A stretch of 53,680 nt of DNA from positions 1-53,680 of the forward strand of contig DYNF01000021.1 in NCBI GenBank assembly GCA_020721205.1, written 5' to 3'. The notes under the pieces were generated by a model, which was given only the letters and a program-made list of their open reading frames with translations, was not told the DNA's origin and ran no database searches. Of this stretch, positions 27,304 to 35,565 are shown piece after piece. The stretch is from Prochloron sp. SulCav_FS08_3_32_3330. GTDB taxonomy: Bacteria > Cyanobacteriota > Cyanobacteriia > Cyanobacteriales > DYNF01. Both the position numbers and the translations under genes were made by a program. Within the stretch, counting starts at the first letter, position 1. Every line of letters starts with the position of its first letter.

Positions 27304-27738
27304 ATGGCTGTAATTGTAGTTAAACATGAGTTTGAAGGAGATAAAAACTTTGCTAAACTATCACTTTGGGTAATTCCTATTACCTTAACATATTGTGCAA
27401 AAAGATTGAATGTTAATTTCCTTTTAGATACGGGAGCGCAACAAACTGTAATAGTTTCTGATGTGCAAAAATTGCTTAATTTACCTAATACAAATAAATT
27501 TCAACAGGGAATAGGAATTTCAGGAAAATTAAACTATTCTTTAGGAGAAATTGATAACTTAGAAATTGGCTCAATCTCATTAGGAAGTGTTACTGTTTTA
27601 ATTGGTACACTTCCTCCAGTTTTTCAAACATATAATATTTCAGGATTATTAGGTGCGGATCTTTTAAAAATGCTTTGTTTAACTATTGATTATCCTCAAA
27701 AATTATTAGCTATAGAAAAAACAATTGTGCTACCTTAG
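27304..27738 (+). CDS. Retropepsin-like aspartic protease
   Basis: 144 residues, the size of a single-domain clan AA protease that dimerises. The catalytic motif is FLLDTGAQQTVI (about residues 38-49). The second half has ISGLLGADLLK, the expected hydrophobic-hydrophobic-Gly flap-end motif of retropepsins. No signal peptide, so cytosolic. It lies in a three-gene cluster with small proteins on either side. Confidence 0.8.
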   Translation: MAVIVVKHEFEGDKNFAKLSLWVIPITLTYCAKRLNVNFLLDTGAQQTVIVSDVQKLLNLPNTNKFQQGIGISGKLNYSLGEIDNLEIGSISLGSVTVLIGTLPPVFQTYNISGLLGADLLKMLCLTIDYPQKLLAIEKTIVLP

Positions 27739-27776
27739 AATTATAGTAAAATTTAGCAATTTATCACAATAAGTAT

Positions 27777-28085
27777 ATGTCTAAAACTTCTTCAACAGGA
27801 AAAAAGCTTAAGGTTATTTCTTTAGAGCCTAAAGTTGTTATTGTTAACAACAATCAATCAGAAATTGAATCTAGTCAATCTGATGAAGATTCAGTAATTC
27901 TTGCCCCTTTTCTGCTCAATCAAGAGGATATGATTGAAGATTTAGGAGAATTAATTGATAAAGTTTATAATGAATTTAATCAAGCTTGTGAGAGTCGTAA
28001 TTTAACTTGGGAAGCAGAGCTTGAATTAGGAATGGAATTTGGTGTTAAATTTACGGCAAAATTAAAAATAGCACCTAAACAATAA
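27777..28085 (+). CDS. Small acidic protein, possibly Trypco-like
   Basis: 102 residues. A Ser/Asp-rich N-terminus (to about residue 45) and a C-terminal region DMIEDLGELIDKVYNEFNQA ... WEAELELGMEFGVKFTAKLKI. The last part loosely recalls the CU044_2847/Trypco1-type domains that accompany peptidases, an uncertain resemblance. It is 38 bp after the protease gene and ends before a strong bidirectional terminator. Confidence 0.6.
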   Translation: MSKTSSTGKKLKVISLEPKVVIVNNNQSEIESSQSDEDSVILAPFLLNQEDMIEDLGELIDKVYNEFNQACESRNLTWEAELELGMEFGVKFTAKLKIAPKQ

Positions 28086-28106
28086 AATATTATCTAAAAG
28101 TAACTA

Positions 28107-28139
28107 AAAAGTCGGGGATTTTCAAAATCCCCGACTTTT
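28107..28139. terminator. Bidirectional intrinsic terminator
   Basis: AAAAGTCGGGGATTTT, one base, then its perfect complement ending in TTTT. It sits exactly between the two convergent transcription units at 28085 and 28146. A decayed relative is at 51938-51972. Confidence 0.88.
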
Positions 28140-28145
28140 AATTAA

Positions 28146-30020
28146 TTATTGTAATTTTAAATGTTTAATTTCTTTTTCACTAATTACATATAAACCTTGA
28201 TCTCCTAATAATAACTGACAGTTACTATCTACAAAAGATTCTGTATCAGTGAAAATTTTAGTTTGAATAATTTGATTATTTTGTACTTCTATTCTCACAA
28301 TACCTTCATCCGTAGCTATTAAGAGAAAATTATTAACAGCACAATGACCATAGAGAGAAGTTAACCAATCTTTTTCGCCAAAAATTGCTTCTAAATTAGC
28401 TAAAATTTGACCATTTTTATTAATTACAAAAACTCTTTGAATAATATTACCTTGAACTTGAGAATTAATCAATAACCAAGCATATTGATCCCTTAAAATA
28501 CAATTAATTTCTATAATTTGACCTGATAAAATCGGTAATTTTATTTGATCATTAATACCCGGTCTTTGTAAGTCAAAAATAAAAGCAATATTCAGATTTC
28601 CCGCTCGATAAAAACCAAAACCAAAATGCTCTCCTAACCAAAATTGAGTTTGATTTTGTAGCACATCTCCGATATATTCTTGACCTAATTTTCCCTCTTT
28701 TAAAAGTTGTCCATTATGACAGAAATAAGCTTGATTATGATTAGTTTGTAATATCGGTAAATTTTCATAAGTATCTACTAATTTTTTAGTAATATCTCCA
28801 TTTTTACTAAAGATAATTACTTGATTTTGTTGTCCAATTAATGTATCATTTTCTTTTAGCCAAAATTTCATTTGTTGGTTTAAATTTCCTGTAAAAATTA
28901 CTCTTTGATCTTCTCGTTTAAATTGTCCTTTTTCGTGATATAAATAAGTTAATTTATTACTATTATTCGTAACTAAAATTACCCCTTCAGTTTTAAAAAT
29001 TGAAGTTACAGTTACACTTCCTTTCACAAAAATAGGCGTAACTTTTGTTAATTGAGGTTTAATTTGAGTACATTGAGGACAAGTTAATCTAGCGTGTTCA
29101 AAACCACAATTTAAACATTTTGTCCATCTTAAATTTTGTAATAAATTAACAGGAATTTCTCCTCTTTGATCTTCTAAAAATTGACGATGAAATTGTTGTA
29201 ATAAATCATCGGGTAAAACATGATAAGGAATAGCAGGTTTAGGATATTTTACTTCAGGATTAAAGATAGTTATGCGATGTAAAGGTCTAGCAATATGGGG
29301 AATATTTTTACCTTGATTTTTTGGTTTATAAACGCCTCCGTAGGGATTAACAAATAATAAACATTGCATTAACATTACATGATAAGCATACCAATCGGAA
29401 TTTTTGTTATGATTCTTAATTAAAATTGGTGAATTTTCTAAAGGATCACATAATAAAGGATCAACAAAACGACTGGTAAATACTTGACAATAAAAATTAT
29501 TAAATTGAAAAGAATCAGCATCAATAAAATAGGCTTTTTCTGCTTGATTTACTAACACATTTAAGTCGTTAAAATCCCCAATTATTACTTGACTTTCATG
29601 TACTTTTGTGATAGTATTATATAAGTCAAGAAAAATATTAATAATACTTTGTTGATTAATTCCACTTTGAGTGCGAAAATTGCGATCACTATACTTTAAT
29701 AAAGGGTTAGTTTGACTTAATAAAGGCATCGTATAACCTAAAATAAATTGACCTTTTTTATCAGTAGCTAACTCTTGAGGGGTAATAACATTAGGGGGTA
29801 AAGATTGAGGAAAATTTTTTAATTTTATTTGATGTTCTTTTAATCTTGTTTCGGCGGCTTTTGCTTCAAAAGGTAAACCTTGATAATCAGGATGATCGGG
29901 CTGTTTAAACACTTTAACAGCGAGGTTATTTCCTAAGTCAAAAACCTCCGCTTCTCCTCCTTTGCCGATAGATTTTTGAGGGGAAAGTTTAATTTTTTTT
30001 CTATTAACATAAATGTCCAT
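28146..30020 (-). CDS. Kinase-like, zinc-ribbon and propeller-like protein
   Basis: 624 residues. The N-terminus is a protein-kinase fold of the YegI type: IGKGGEAEVFDLGNNLAVKVF (glycine loop and Lys), a catalytic loop IIGDFNDLNVLV with Asp and Asn but no HRD His-Arg, and YFIDADSF in place of DFG. Residues about 300-325 form a zinc ribbon (CLNCGFEHARLTCPQC). The remaining 300 residues are beta-rich repeats (FGFYRAGNLNIAF, QYAWLLINSQVQG), probably a beta-propeller. Such kinases often sit beside von Willebrand and PP2C genes; here none is adjacent. Activity uncertain because of the altered loop. Confidence 0.75.
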   Translation of the reverse strand: MDIYVNRKKIKLSPQKSIGKGGEAEVFDLGNNLAVKVFKQPDHPDYQGLPFEAKAAETRLKEHQIKLKNFPQSLPPNVITPQELATDKKGQFILGYTMPLLSQTNPLLKYSDRNFRTQSGINQQSIINIFLDLYNTITKVHESQVIIGDFNDLNVLVNQAEKAYFIDADSFQFNNFYCQVFTSRFVDPLLCDPLENSPILIKNHNKNSDWYAYHVMLMQCLLFVNPYGGVYKPKNQGKNIPHIARPLHRITIFNPEVKYPKPAIPYHVLPDDLLQQFHRQFLEDQRGEIPVNLLQNLRWTKCLNCGFEHARLTCPQCTQIKPQLTKVTPIFVKGSVTVTSIFKTEGVILVTNNSNKLTYLYHEKGQFKREDQRVIFTGNLNQQMKFWLKENDTLIGQQNQVIIFSKNGDITKKLVDTYENLPILQTNHNQAYFCHNGQLLKEGKLGQEYIGDVLQNQTQFWLGEHFGFGFYRAGNLNIAFIFDLQRPGINDQIKLPILSGQIIEINCILRDQYAWLLINSQVQGNIIQRVFVINKNGQILANLEAIFGEKDWLTSLYGHCAVNNFLLIATDEGIVRIEVQNNQIIQTKIFTDTESFVDSNCQLLLGDQGLYVISEKEIKHLKLQ

Positions 30021-30040
30021 TTTTTTACCTCTTTATTTTT

Positions 30041-30132
30041 CAACGGGTTAAAACCCGTGAAGACGGGTTTTGTTTATGTAGCAACGGGTTTAAACCCGTT
30101 GCTAAAATCTACTAAAATCTACTAAAATCTAT
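30041..30132. repeat. CAACGGGTTTAAACCCGTTG repeats plus AAAATCTACT triplicate
   Basis: Two GGGTT(T)AAACCC palindromes (30041-30056, 30081-30102) joined by AGACGGGTTTTGTTTATGTA, the same family as 21397-21472. Then three tandem AAAATCTACT 10-mers (30103-30132) run up to the polA stop codon. Confidence 0.75.
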
Positions 30133-33027
30133 TTATTTCGCCTCCATCCAATTATTTCCGGCGTGAATATCTACCACTAAAGGAATAGATAAAGTAACCG
30201 CATTTTCCATCGTTTCTTTAATTTTTATTTGCAAAATTTCCCATTCCTCTACAGGGATTTCAAAGATTAATTCATCATGGACTTGTAATAATAATTTAGC
30301 TTGAAAATCTTGCAATATTTGATCAATTTTGATCATTGCTATTTTAATTATATCCGCACTAGATCCCTGAATAGGAGCATTTGCCGCTCCTCTTAATAGT
30401 TGAATATCGTTATAATTATCTTTAATTTTATCTAAATTAATCTCAGAAATTGGTTTATTTCTTAACTGTTTAATTGTCTCACTTTCAAAGTTTAAATAAC
30501 GTCTTCTCCCTAATATTGTCTCCACAAAACCTTGAGAAATTGCCTGTTTTTTTACCGTTTCTAAATATTCAAAAACTTTAGAGTAACGCTGACGATATTT
30601 TTCAATAAATTCCTTCCCCTGTGGCGCAGAAACTCCTGCTTCTCTCGCAAATCTTTGCGCTCCCATGCCATAAATTACACCAAAATTAATAATTTTTCCT
30701 AAACGTCTTTCTTCTGAAGAAATATCCTCTTTTTCAAAGATTAATTTAGCGGTAACTTTATGCACATCTAAATTATTTTGATAAGCTTCTAATAAGACAG
30801 GCTCTTGACTTAAATGAGTTAAAATTCTTAACTCAATTTGAGAATAATCAGCAGATACTAATAAGCAATTTTCAGCAGGAATAAATGCTTTACGAATTTG
30901 TCTGGAAAACTCGGTACGAATAGGAATATTTTGTAAATTAGGATCGCTAGATGATAGTCGCCCCGTAGTTGTTAGAGTTTGATTAAAGTTAGTATGAACT
31001 CGTTTTGTATCTTTTCTCACTAACAAAGGTAAGGCATCAATATAGGTTGATTTTAACTTAGCAAGAGTACGATATTCTAAAATTTTATCAATAATGGGAT
31101 GATCTCCTTGTAACTTTTCTAAAATTGCATGATTAGTGGAATAACCTGTTTTAGTTTTCTTAGTTTTTCTCTTATCTAAACCTAATTTTTCAAAGAGAAT
31201 TTCCCCTAGTTGTTTAGGTGAAGCAATGTTAAAATTTTCCCCAGCATCTTCATAAGTATGGGTTTCAATTTTGTTTAATTCTATTTCTAATTGTTGCGAT
31301 AATTGCTTAAGATAATTAATATCAATACTAATCCCTATTTGTTCCATTTTAGCTAAAACTGGCTCTAAAGGTTGTTCCACTTCTAACAAAAGTTTTTCTA
31401 AAGTGGGAATTTCTTTTAATTTTGCTTGTAATTTTTCTGCTAATAAGAAAGTACCATACACATCCATGCCACAATAATCAGCAACGGTAGAAATATCTAA
31501 ATTAGCAATCGTTTTACCTTTCGGAATACCTAAATCTTTATAACTTAGGGAAATTATATCTCCTAAATATTTATAACATAAATCTGTTAAGTTATGTTTA
31601 CCTTCAGGATCCAGTAAATAACTAGCTAACATGGTATCAAAAACTACGCCTTTTAAGTTAATACCTTGATTGAGAAAAATTAGACGATCAAATTTTGCAT
31701 TTTGAAAAACTTTAGGATAATTTTCGCTTTCTAAAATGGGGGCTAATTTTGTTAAAATTTCCTCTTGTTTTAAGTAAATTCCTGATGTATGATACACCGG
31801 AATATAAGCCAGATCGGTAATATTTTCACCCCAACAACAACCGATTCCCACTAATTTTACATCCCTTGGCTCTAAACCAGTTGTTTCCGTATCCCAAGCC
31901 ACATTAATATTAGTAAATGTCTTAAGTTTGTTAACTAATAGCTCTAATTTTTCTGTAGTATCAATAATTTCTGGTTTTATGGGAATTTCTGTATAAAAAT
32001 TGGCTGTAATATTCCCAGAATTATCTACATTATCAAATAAAGATAATTGAGTATTACCTGCTAAATTTGTTTCAGATTTAACAATTGTTTCTTCCACTTC
32101 AATATTAACAGTTTCTCCTCCCAATTTTTCCTGTACTTTAGCAATCTCTTTGAGAAATTTATTTAATTCTAATTCTGCTAAAACTGGTTTAATAATATCT
32201 AAATTAAAACCTTGTAATTTTAAAGTTTCTATCTCCATCTCTAAAGGCATATCTGTAATAATTTTGGCTAACATTTGAGAATGTAAAGCATCAGTTTTAC
32301 CTGCTTCCAATTTCTTTTTAATTGCTCCTTTAATCTGATCAATATTTTGATAAACTTTCTCTAAACTTTCATATTCTTGTAATAATTTAACCGCCGTTTT
32401 TTCCCCGATTCCTAACACTCCCGGAATATTATCAGACTTATCACCACATAAGGCTTTATAATCTATAACTTGATGAGGTTTAATCCCTAAAGTTTCCTCA
32501 ACTTTTGCTGGATTAAATTCCGTAATTCCTAATTTTGAAGTGCTTTTAACCGCATTTTTATCTAAATATAAAACCTCAATTTTTTCATCTTCTGTTACTA
32601 ATTGAAATAAATCCCGATCGCCGCTTACAATTTTCACATTATAACCCTTTTCACTACCTTTTATTGCTAAAGTACCTAAAATATCATCAGCTTCAAAACC
32701 TTGATAAGTTATCACGGGTAAATTAAAGGTTTTTAATAACTCTTGAAGATTGATAATATCCACAATAAAATCCTCTGGAGTTTCCTTACGATTTGCCTTA
32801 TAATTAACATCAGATTCATGGCGAAAAGTAGGGGCAGAAGTATCAAAAGCAATAGCGATCGCCGTAGGATTATAGTTATTAATTACGCTAAATAAAGAAT
32901 TTAAAAAACCAAAACAAACGCTAGTAGGAATACCTTTTGAAGTGCGTAAAGGATTTTTAATAAAAGCATAATAAGCACGAAAAGCGAGAGAATGACCGTC
33001 AATTAATAGTAAAGTAGAATTATTCAT
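30133..33027 (-). CDS. polA: DNA polymerase I
   Basis: 964 residues from ATG 33027 (MNNSTLLLIDGHSLAFRAYY); an open frame continues 36 codons upstream but lacks family similarity and runs into a repeat. Domains: 5' nuclease (1-290, LLIDGH, DRDLFQLV, GDKSDNIPG), 3'-5' exonuclease (about 360-540) with WDTETTGLE, NAKFDRL and YCGMD, so the proofreading residues look intact, and family A polymerase (about 590-964) with SADYSQIELRIL, RLGKIINFGVIYGMGA and LLQVHDELIFE. It fills gaps and removes RNA primers. Confidence 0.97.
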   Translation of the reverse strand: MNNSTLLLIDGHSLAFRAYYAFIKNPLRTSKGIPTSVCFGFLNSLFSVINNYNPTAIAIAFDTSAPTFRHESDVNYKANRKETPEDFIVDIINLQELLKTFNLPVITYQGFEADDILGTLAIKGSEKGYNVKIVSGDRDLFQLVTEDEKIEVLYLDKNAVKSTSKLGITEFNPAKVEETLGIKPHQVIDYKALCGDKSDNIPGVLGIGEKTAVKLLQEYESLEKVYQNIDQIKGAIKKKLEAGKTDALHSQMLAKIITDMPLEMEIETLKLQGFNLDIIKPVLAELELNKFLKEIAKVQEKLGGETVNIEVEETIVKSETNLAGNTQLSLFDNVDNSGNITANFYTEIPIKPEIIDTTEKLELLVNKLKTFTNINVAWDTETTGLEPRDVKLVGIGCCWGENITDLAYIPVYHTSGIYLKQEEILTKLAPILESENYPKVFQNAKFDRLIFLNQGINLKGVVFDTMLASYLLDPEGKHNLTDLCYKYLGDIISLSYKDLGIPKGKTIANLDISTVADYCGMDVYGTFLLAEKLQAKLKEIPTLEKLLLEVEQPLEPVLAKMEQIGISIDINYLKQLSQQLEIELNKIETHTYEDAGENFNIASPKQLGEILFEKLGLDKRKTKKTKTGYSTNHAILEKLQGDHPIIDKILEYRTLAKLKSTYIDALPLLVRKDTKRVHTNFNQTLTTTGRLSSSDPNLQNIPIRTEFSRQIRKAFIPAENCLLVSADYSQIELRILTHLSQEPVLLEAYQNNLDVHKVTAKLIFEKEDISSEERRLGKIINFGVIYGMGAQRFAREAGVSAPQGKEFIEKYRQRYSKVFEYLETVKKQAISQGFVETILGRRRYLNFESETIKQLRNKPISEINLDKIKDNYNDIQLLRGAANAPIQGSSADIIKIAMIKIDQILQDFQAKLLLQVHDELIFEIPVEEWEILQIKIKETMENAVTLSIPLVVDIHAGNNWMEAK

Positions 33028-33064
33028 TAATTTAAGATAAAAATATACTAAAATATTGTAGAGT

Positions 33065-33117
33065 GGGCAAGGGCTATCATAATCTTTTGATAAAAATCTA
33101 AGATTTTTTCTTGCCCC
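33065..33117. repeat. GGGCAAG...CTTGCCC inverted-repeat element upstream of polA
   Basis: 7-bp arms at 33065-33071 and 33111-33117 around an interior hairpin AATCTTTTGAT/ATCTAAGATT. Same family as 20052-20116 and 26837-26902. It lies in the polA leader and so may affect its expression. Confidence 0.6.
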
Positions 33118-33259
33118 TGCCTTAATTATAACCATTTACTTTATTTCAAATAAAAAAATAAAAAAAGTTAAATATTTTTGTTATTTTTTATTTAAAAGTT
33201 AAAAGAATGTTATTTTTATGATACACTATAATTAGAAATATTACAATTATTAAGTAAGT

Positions 33260-33766
33260 ATGAAAAAGATATCATCTAAGCGTCAAAAAGTCAAATTATT
33301 ATTAACAATAATTTTTGAAATTTGTTTTTTCCTGTTGCCATTTTGGGCAATAATTTGTCTTCCTAGTGAAGCCATCCCTTTAACATCAAAAATAGAGCAT
33401 ATTAATCAAGAAAACTTACAAAAAAATATTGAAAATTATCTAACTTCAATGCCCAATAATTATTACACAATTTGGACAATGGAAACTCTAAAAAATACAG
33501 ATGATTTATTAATTATTGATGTGAGAAAACCATCGGAATATAAAACAGGACATATTCCTAAAGCACTCAATATTCCTCTTAATTCTTTGACTAAAAATAT
33601 CGCTAAAATTCCTAAAGATATTCCTGTAATTTTATATTGTTCTACGGGTTATCGCTCTGCAATGGGGGTAATGGCTTTACAAATGTTAGGATACAGCAAT
33701 GTTAGAGGTTTTCCCCCTAGTCTGAAAGGTTGGGAAGAAGCCGGAGAAATATTAGAAGTTAACTAA
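33260..33766 (+). CDS. Exported or membrane-anchored rhodanese-domain protein
   Basis: 168 residues. A basic N-terminus plus a strong hydrophobic stretch (about 14-38) forms a signal peptide or anchor. The rhodanese domain (about 68-165) has LLIIDVRKPSEYKTGHIPKALNIPL and the active-site loop YCSTGYRSAMG with Cys about 131, then GFPPSLKGWEEAG. A single catalytic domain, so probably a sulfur carrier or redox-sensing role outside the cytosol. TATAAT at 33227-33232 is a plausible -10 but lacks a clear -35. Confidence 0.88.
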   Translation: MKKISSKRQKVKLLLTIIFEICFFLLPFWAIICLPSEAIPLTSKIEHINQENLQKNIENYLTSMPNNYYTIWTMETLKNTDDLLIIDVRKPSEYKTGHIPKALNIPLNSLTKNIAKIPKDIPVILYCSTGYRSAMGVMALQMLGYSNVRGFPPSLKGWEEAGEILEVN

Positions 33767-33902
33767 ATCAGAACAAAAAAAGAAGGTTTGTAGTTGGGCT
33801 TCGGTTTCCCTATATAGGGCTAAAGCCCAACTACGAACTTTAAAATGTAAACTTTTGTAACAAAAATGATCCATAAATGAGAAAAGATATTATATTTATA
33901 AA

Positions 33903-34187
33903 TAAGGCACAAGGGAGTACAGAAACCTCTCACACCGGAAGGGATTAGAGTTTGTGCCACCCGCTCGAAGTCCGCCCAATGTTTTCTTAACTAAATACAC
34001 CAATCAATAAAGATAGTTACCTGTGTATATGGTACTATAATCAACGCCTGAGTCGGCATATTGATGTTTGAAATACGAGAAAATTTTGTGGTCATCTTAT
34101 CCTAAGTTATTTTTGTTTACAAATTTTTTTTCAGGAGTCCAAATTAATCACTTGTTTATTCCTTGACCTGTCCCCTCGGACGGGTCT
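33903..34187 (+). ncRNA. Candidate structured non-coding RNA
   Basis: A GC-rich, hairpin-bearing stretch in an otherwise AT-rich spacer downstream of both neighbouring genes, so not a leader of either. It follows an AT-rich TATATTTATAAAT box (33891-33903) and ends in a 9-bp hairpin with a 4-nt loop followed by a weak T-rich tail. I could not match it to tmRNA, RNase P RNA, SRP RNA or 6S RNA by their usual motifs. The CTCTCACACCGG segment faintly recalls the CUCACACC core of cyanobacterial Yfr1 RNA, but the match is not good enough to name. Strand is uncertain. Confidence 0.35.
34165..34186 (+). terminator. Hairpin, possible terminator
   Basis: GACCTGTCC-CCTC-GGACGGGTC, 9 bp with one G-U pair, followed by TATTGTCGTTT. 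A stable stem with a poor U-tract; it could end the candidate RNA or the minus-strand flavoprotein transcript. Confidence 0.5.
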
Positions 34188-34219
34188 ATTGTCGTTTATA
34201 ATAGTTTAGGTATAATAGT

Positions 34220-35560
34220 TTAGGTATTAGTTAGTTGATTAAAGTTAATTTTTTTCTGCATTGCTAAAGCAAAAAGATTAATTAATTGATCTGCATTTTC
34301 GCCAATAATATGTACTCCTAAAATAGTTTGATTTTTACTTAAAATTATTTTTAAATAATCAATAGTTTTACTGGTTAATCTATTAAGTATATTTGTATTA
34401 TATTCTTCAATAATAATTGAATTTTGATCATAAACTTTTGCTTGTTTTTCAGTTAAACCCACTCTAGCACAATTAGGATAATTTAGAATTTGATAGGGTA
34501 AATAATTATAATTAATTTTAGTAGAAAAAATCGAATTAGATTTAATATTTTTAATCGAAATTTTTGCTTCCTCTCGACTAATATTAAAATTATTATAACC
34601 ACCAATAACGCTACCACAAGCATAAATATTATGATTAGTAGTTTGTAATTTTTGATTAACGATAAGTCCTTGATTATTATAATCTACTTTGACACCTTCT
34701 AAATTTAATTCTTGAAAATTAGGGCTAGATTTTCCCATATAAATAATATCATTAATTTCGGTCGCTTGATCTCCCGCTTGAATCCAGATTTGTTGAGCAA
34801 TTTTTTTAATTTGAGTAATCTTACTATGGGTAATAATGTAAATCCCTTTTGCCTCTAACATTGCTTGAATATAATTAGAAATACTAACATCTTCATAAGG
34901 TAAAATAGTTTGATCTGGATAAATTAAAGTAATTTCTTTCCCTAAAATTGCTAAACTATAAGCTAATTCTATTCCTGTAGTATCTTCAGTAAAAATTGTA
35001 ATTTTATCAGAAAGAGAAATTAATTTTTCTTGATTAAATAAATCGGTTAAAGTTAAATAAGAAAAACTATTAAAATCTTCTAAATTTGGTAAACGATAAT
35101 AACTACCCGTAGCAATTAAATATTTTTTAGCAAATAACTGTCTAGTTTCCGTCATAAAACCAAGCTTAGGAAGTTTACAAAAATCCCCATTTTCCTGAAT
35201 TATATCAACTCCTAACGCCCCTAAAATAGCTAAAGAATATTCATTTTCTATACTAATAATCTGCTCTTTTATATAGGCTAAAATTTGACTATATTCAGGG
35301 ATTAAAGTAAAATTTTCCTTTGCGTCTTTGCGTCTTTGCGAGAAATTTTCAGAAAAATTAAAACCTATTTCACCATCTTTTTCAAAATCATTTTTAATCT
35401 TAGCAAAATAGCTTAACCCCTGATTAAAAACGCTCTGATTGTAAGCTAAATTCGATTTAAACGGCAATTCTACCAGTGCAACCCGATAATTGAGGTTAAC
35501 TGCCTTTCTCGCCGCATATCGCCCTTCTAAACCGTTACTAATAATTACCAGATCATACAT
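34220..35560 (-). CDS. FAD/NAD-linked disulfide-reductase family protein lacking redox cysteines
   Basis: 446 residues. N-terminal FAD-binding fold (YDLVIISNGLEGRYAARKA), a second Rossmann motif region (ITIFTEDTTGIELAYSLAIL), the GNADL-like NHNIYACGSVIGG segment binding FAD, and a dimerisation domain (about 340-446). The CxxxxC redox pair expected near residues 40-50 in glutathione or dihydrolipoamide reductases is absent (YNQSVFNQGLSYF is there instead). The C-terminal His-Glu pair is also missing, though GVHIIGENADQLI is present. An in-frame FSQRRKDAKE insertion (35319-35342) follows. It probably acts as an NAD(P)H oxidase or quinone reductase rather than a thiol reductase. Confidence 0.82.
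   Translation of the reverse strand: MYDLVIISNGLEGRYAARKAVNLNYRVALVELPFKSNLAYNQSVFNQGLSYFAKIKNDFEKDGEIGFNFSENFSQRRKDAKENFTLIPEYSQILAYIKEQIISIENEYSLAILGALGVDIIQENGDFCKLPKLGFMTETRQLFAKKYLIATGSYYRLPNLEDFNSFSYLTLTDLFNQEKLISLSDKITIFTEDTTGIELAYSLAILGKEITLIYPDQTILPYEDVSISNYIQAMLEAKGIYIITHSKITQIKKIAQQIWIQAGDQATEINDIIYMGKSSPNFQELNLEGVKVDYNNQGLIVNQKLQTTNHNIYACGSVIGGYNNFNISREEAKISIKNIKSNSIFSTKINYNYLPYQILNYPNCARVGLTEKQAKVYDQNSIIIEEYNTNILNRLTSKTIDYLKIILSKNQTILGVHIIGENADQLINLFALAMQKKINFNQLTNT
35319..35342 (-). repeat. In-frame GCAAAGACGCAAAGACGC repeat
   Basis: On the minus strand, CGCAAAGACGCAAAGACGCA is translated as SQRRKDAKE inside the flavoprotein at residues 74-81. This tandem 9-mer is a widespread intergenic repeat in cyanobacteria; here it lies inside a gene without breaking the frame. 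Confidence 0.75.
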
Positions 35561-35565
35561 AAATA

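Larger units (their letters stand above)
33767..34219. other. Long gene-free region with repeat and RNA-like hairpins
   Basis: 453 bp between two 3' ends. 33785-33838 is a palindromic repeat (GGTTTGTAGTTGGGCT ... AGCCCAACTACGAAC). From 33906 the composition changes: GC-richer, with a 7-bp GGCACAA/TTGTGCC stem (33906-33912, 33952-33958) enclosing a CTCT...AGAG hairpin capped by CCGGAAGG. A GCC-loop-GGC hairpin lies near 34050. At the end is GACCTGTCC/GGACGGGTC (34165-34186). No open frame of note is present. Confidence 0.6.

Noticed and set aside
27021-28085. CBASS, retron or other named defence operon
   Set aside because: No cyclase, reverse transcriptase, helicase or effector domain is present; only a retropepsin and two small proteins.
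33028-33135. 36-codon N-terminal extension of polA
   Set aside because: The sequence lies in the inverted-repeat element and lacks family similarity; the polymerase N-terminus begins at MNNSTLLLIDGH.
33903-34187. tmRNA, RNase P RNA, SRP RNA, 6S RNA or Yfr1
   Set aside because: The CCGGAAGG cap and CTCACACC text were suggestive, but the flanking motifs of these RNAs were not found, so no name was given.
33903-34187. tRNA gene
   Set aside because: No GTTCRANNC T-arm or cloverleaf could be formed; no tRNA was seen elsewhere in the window either.
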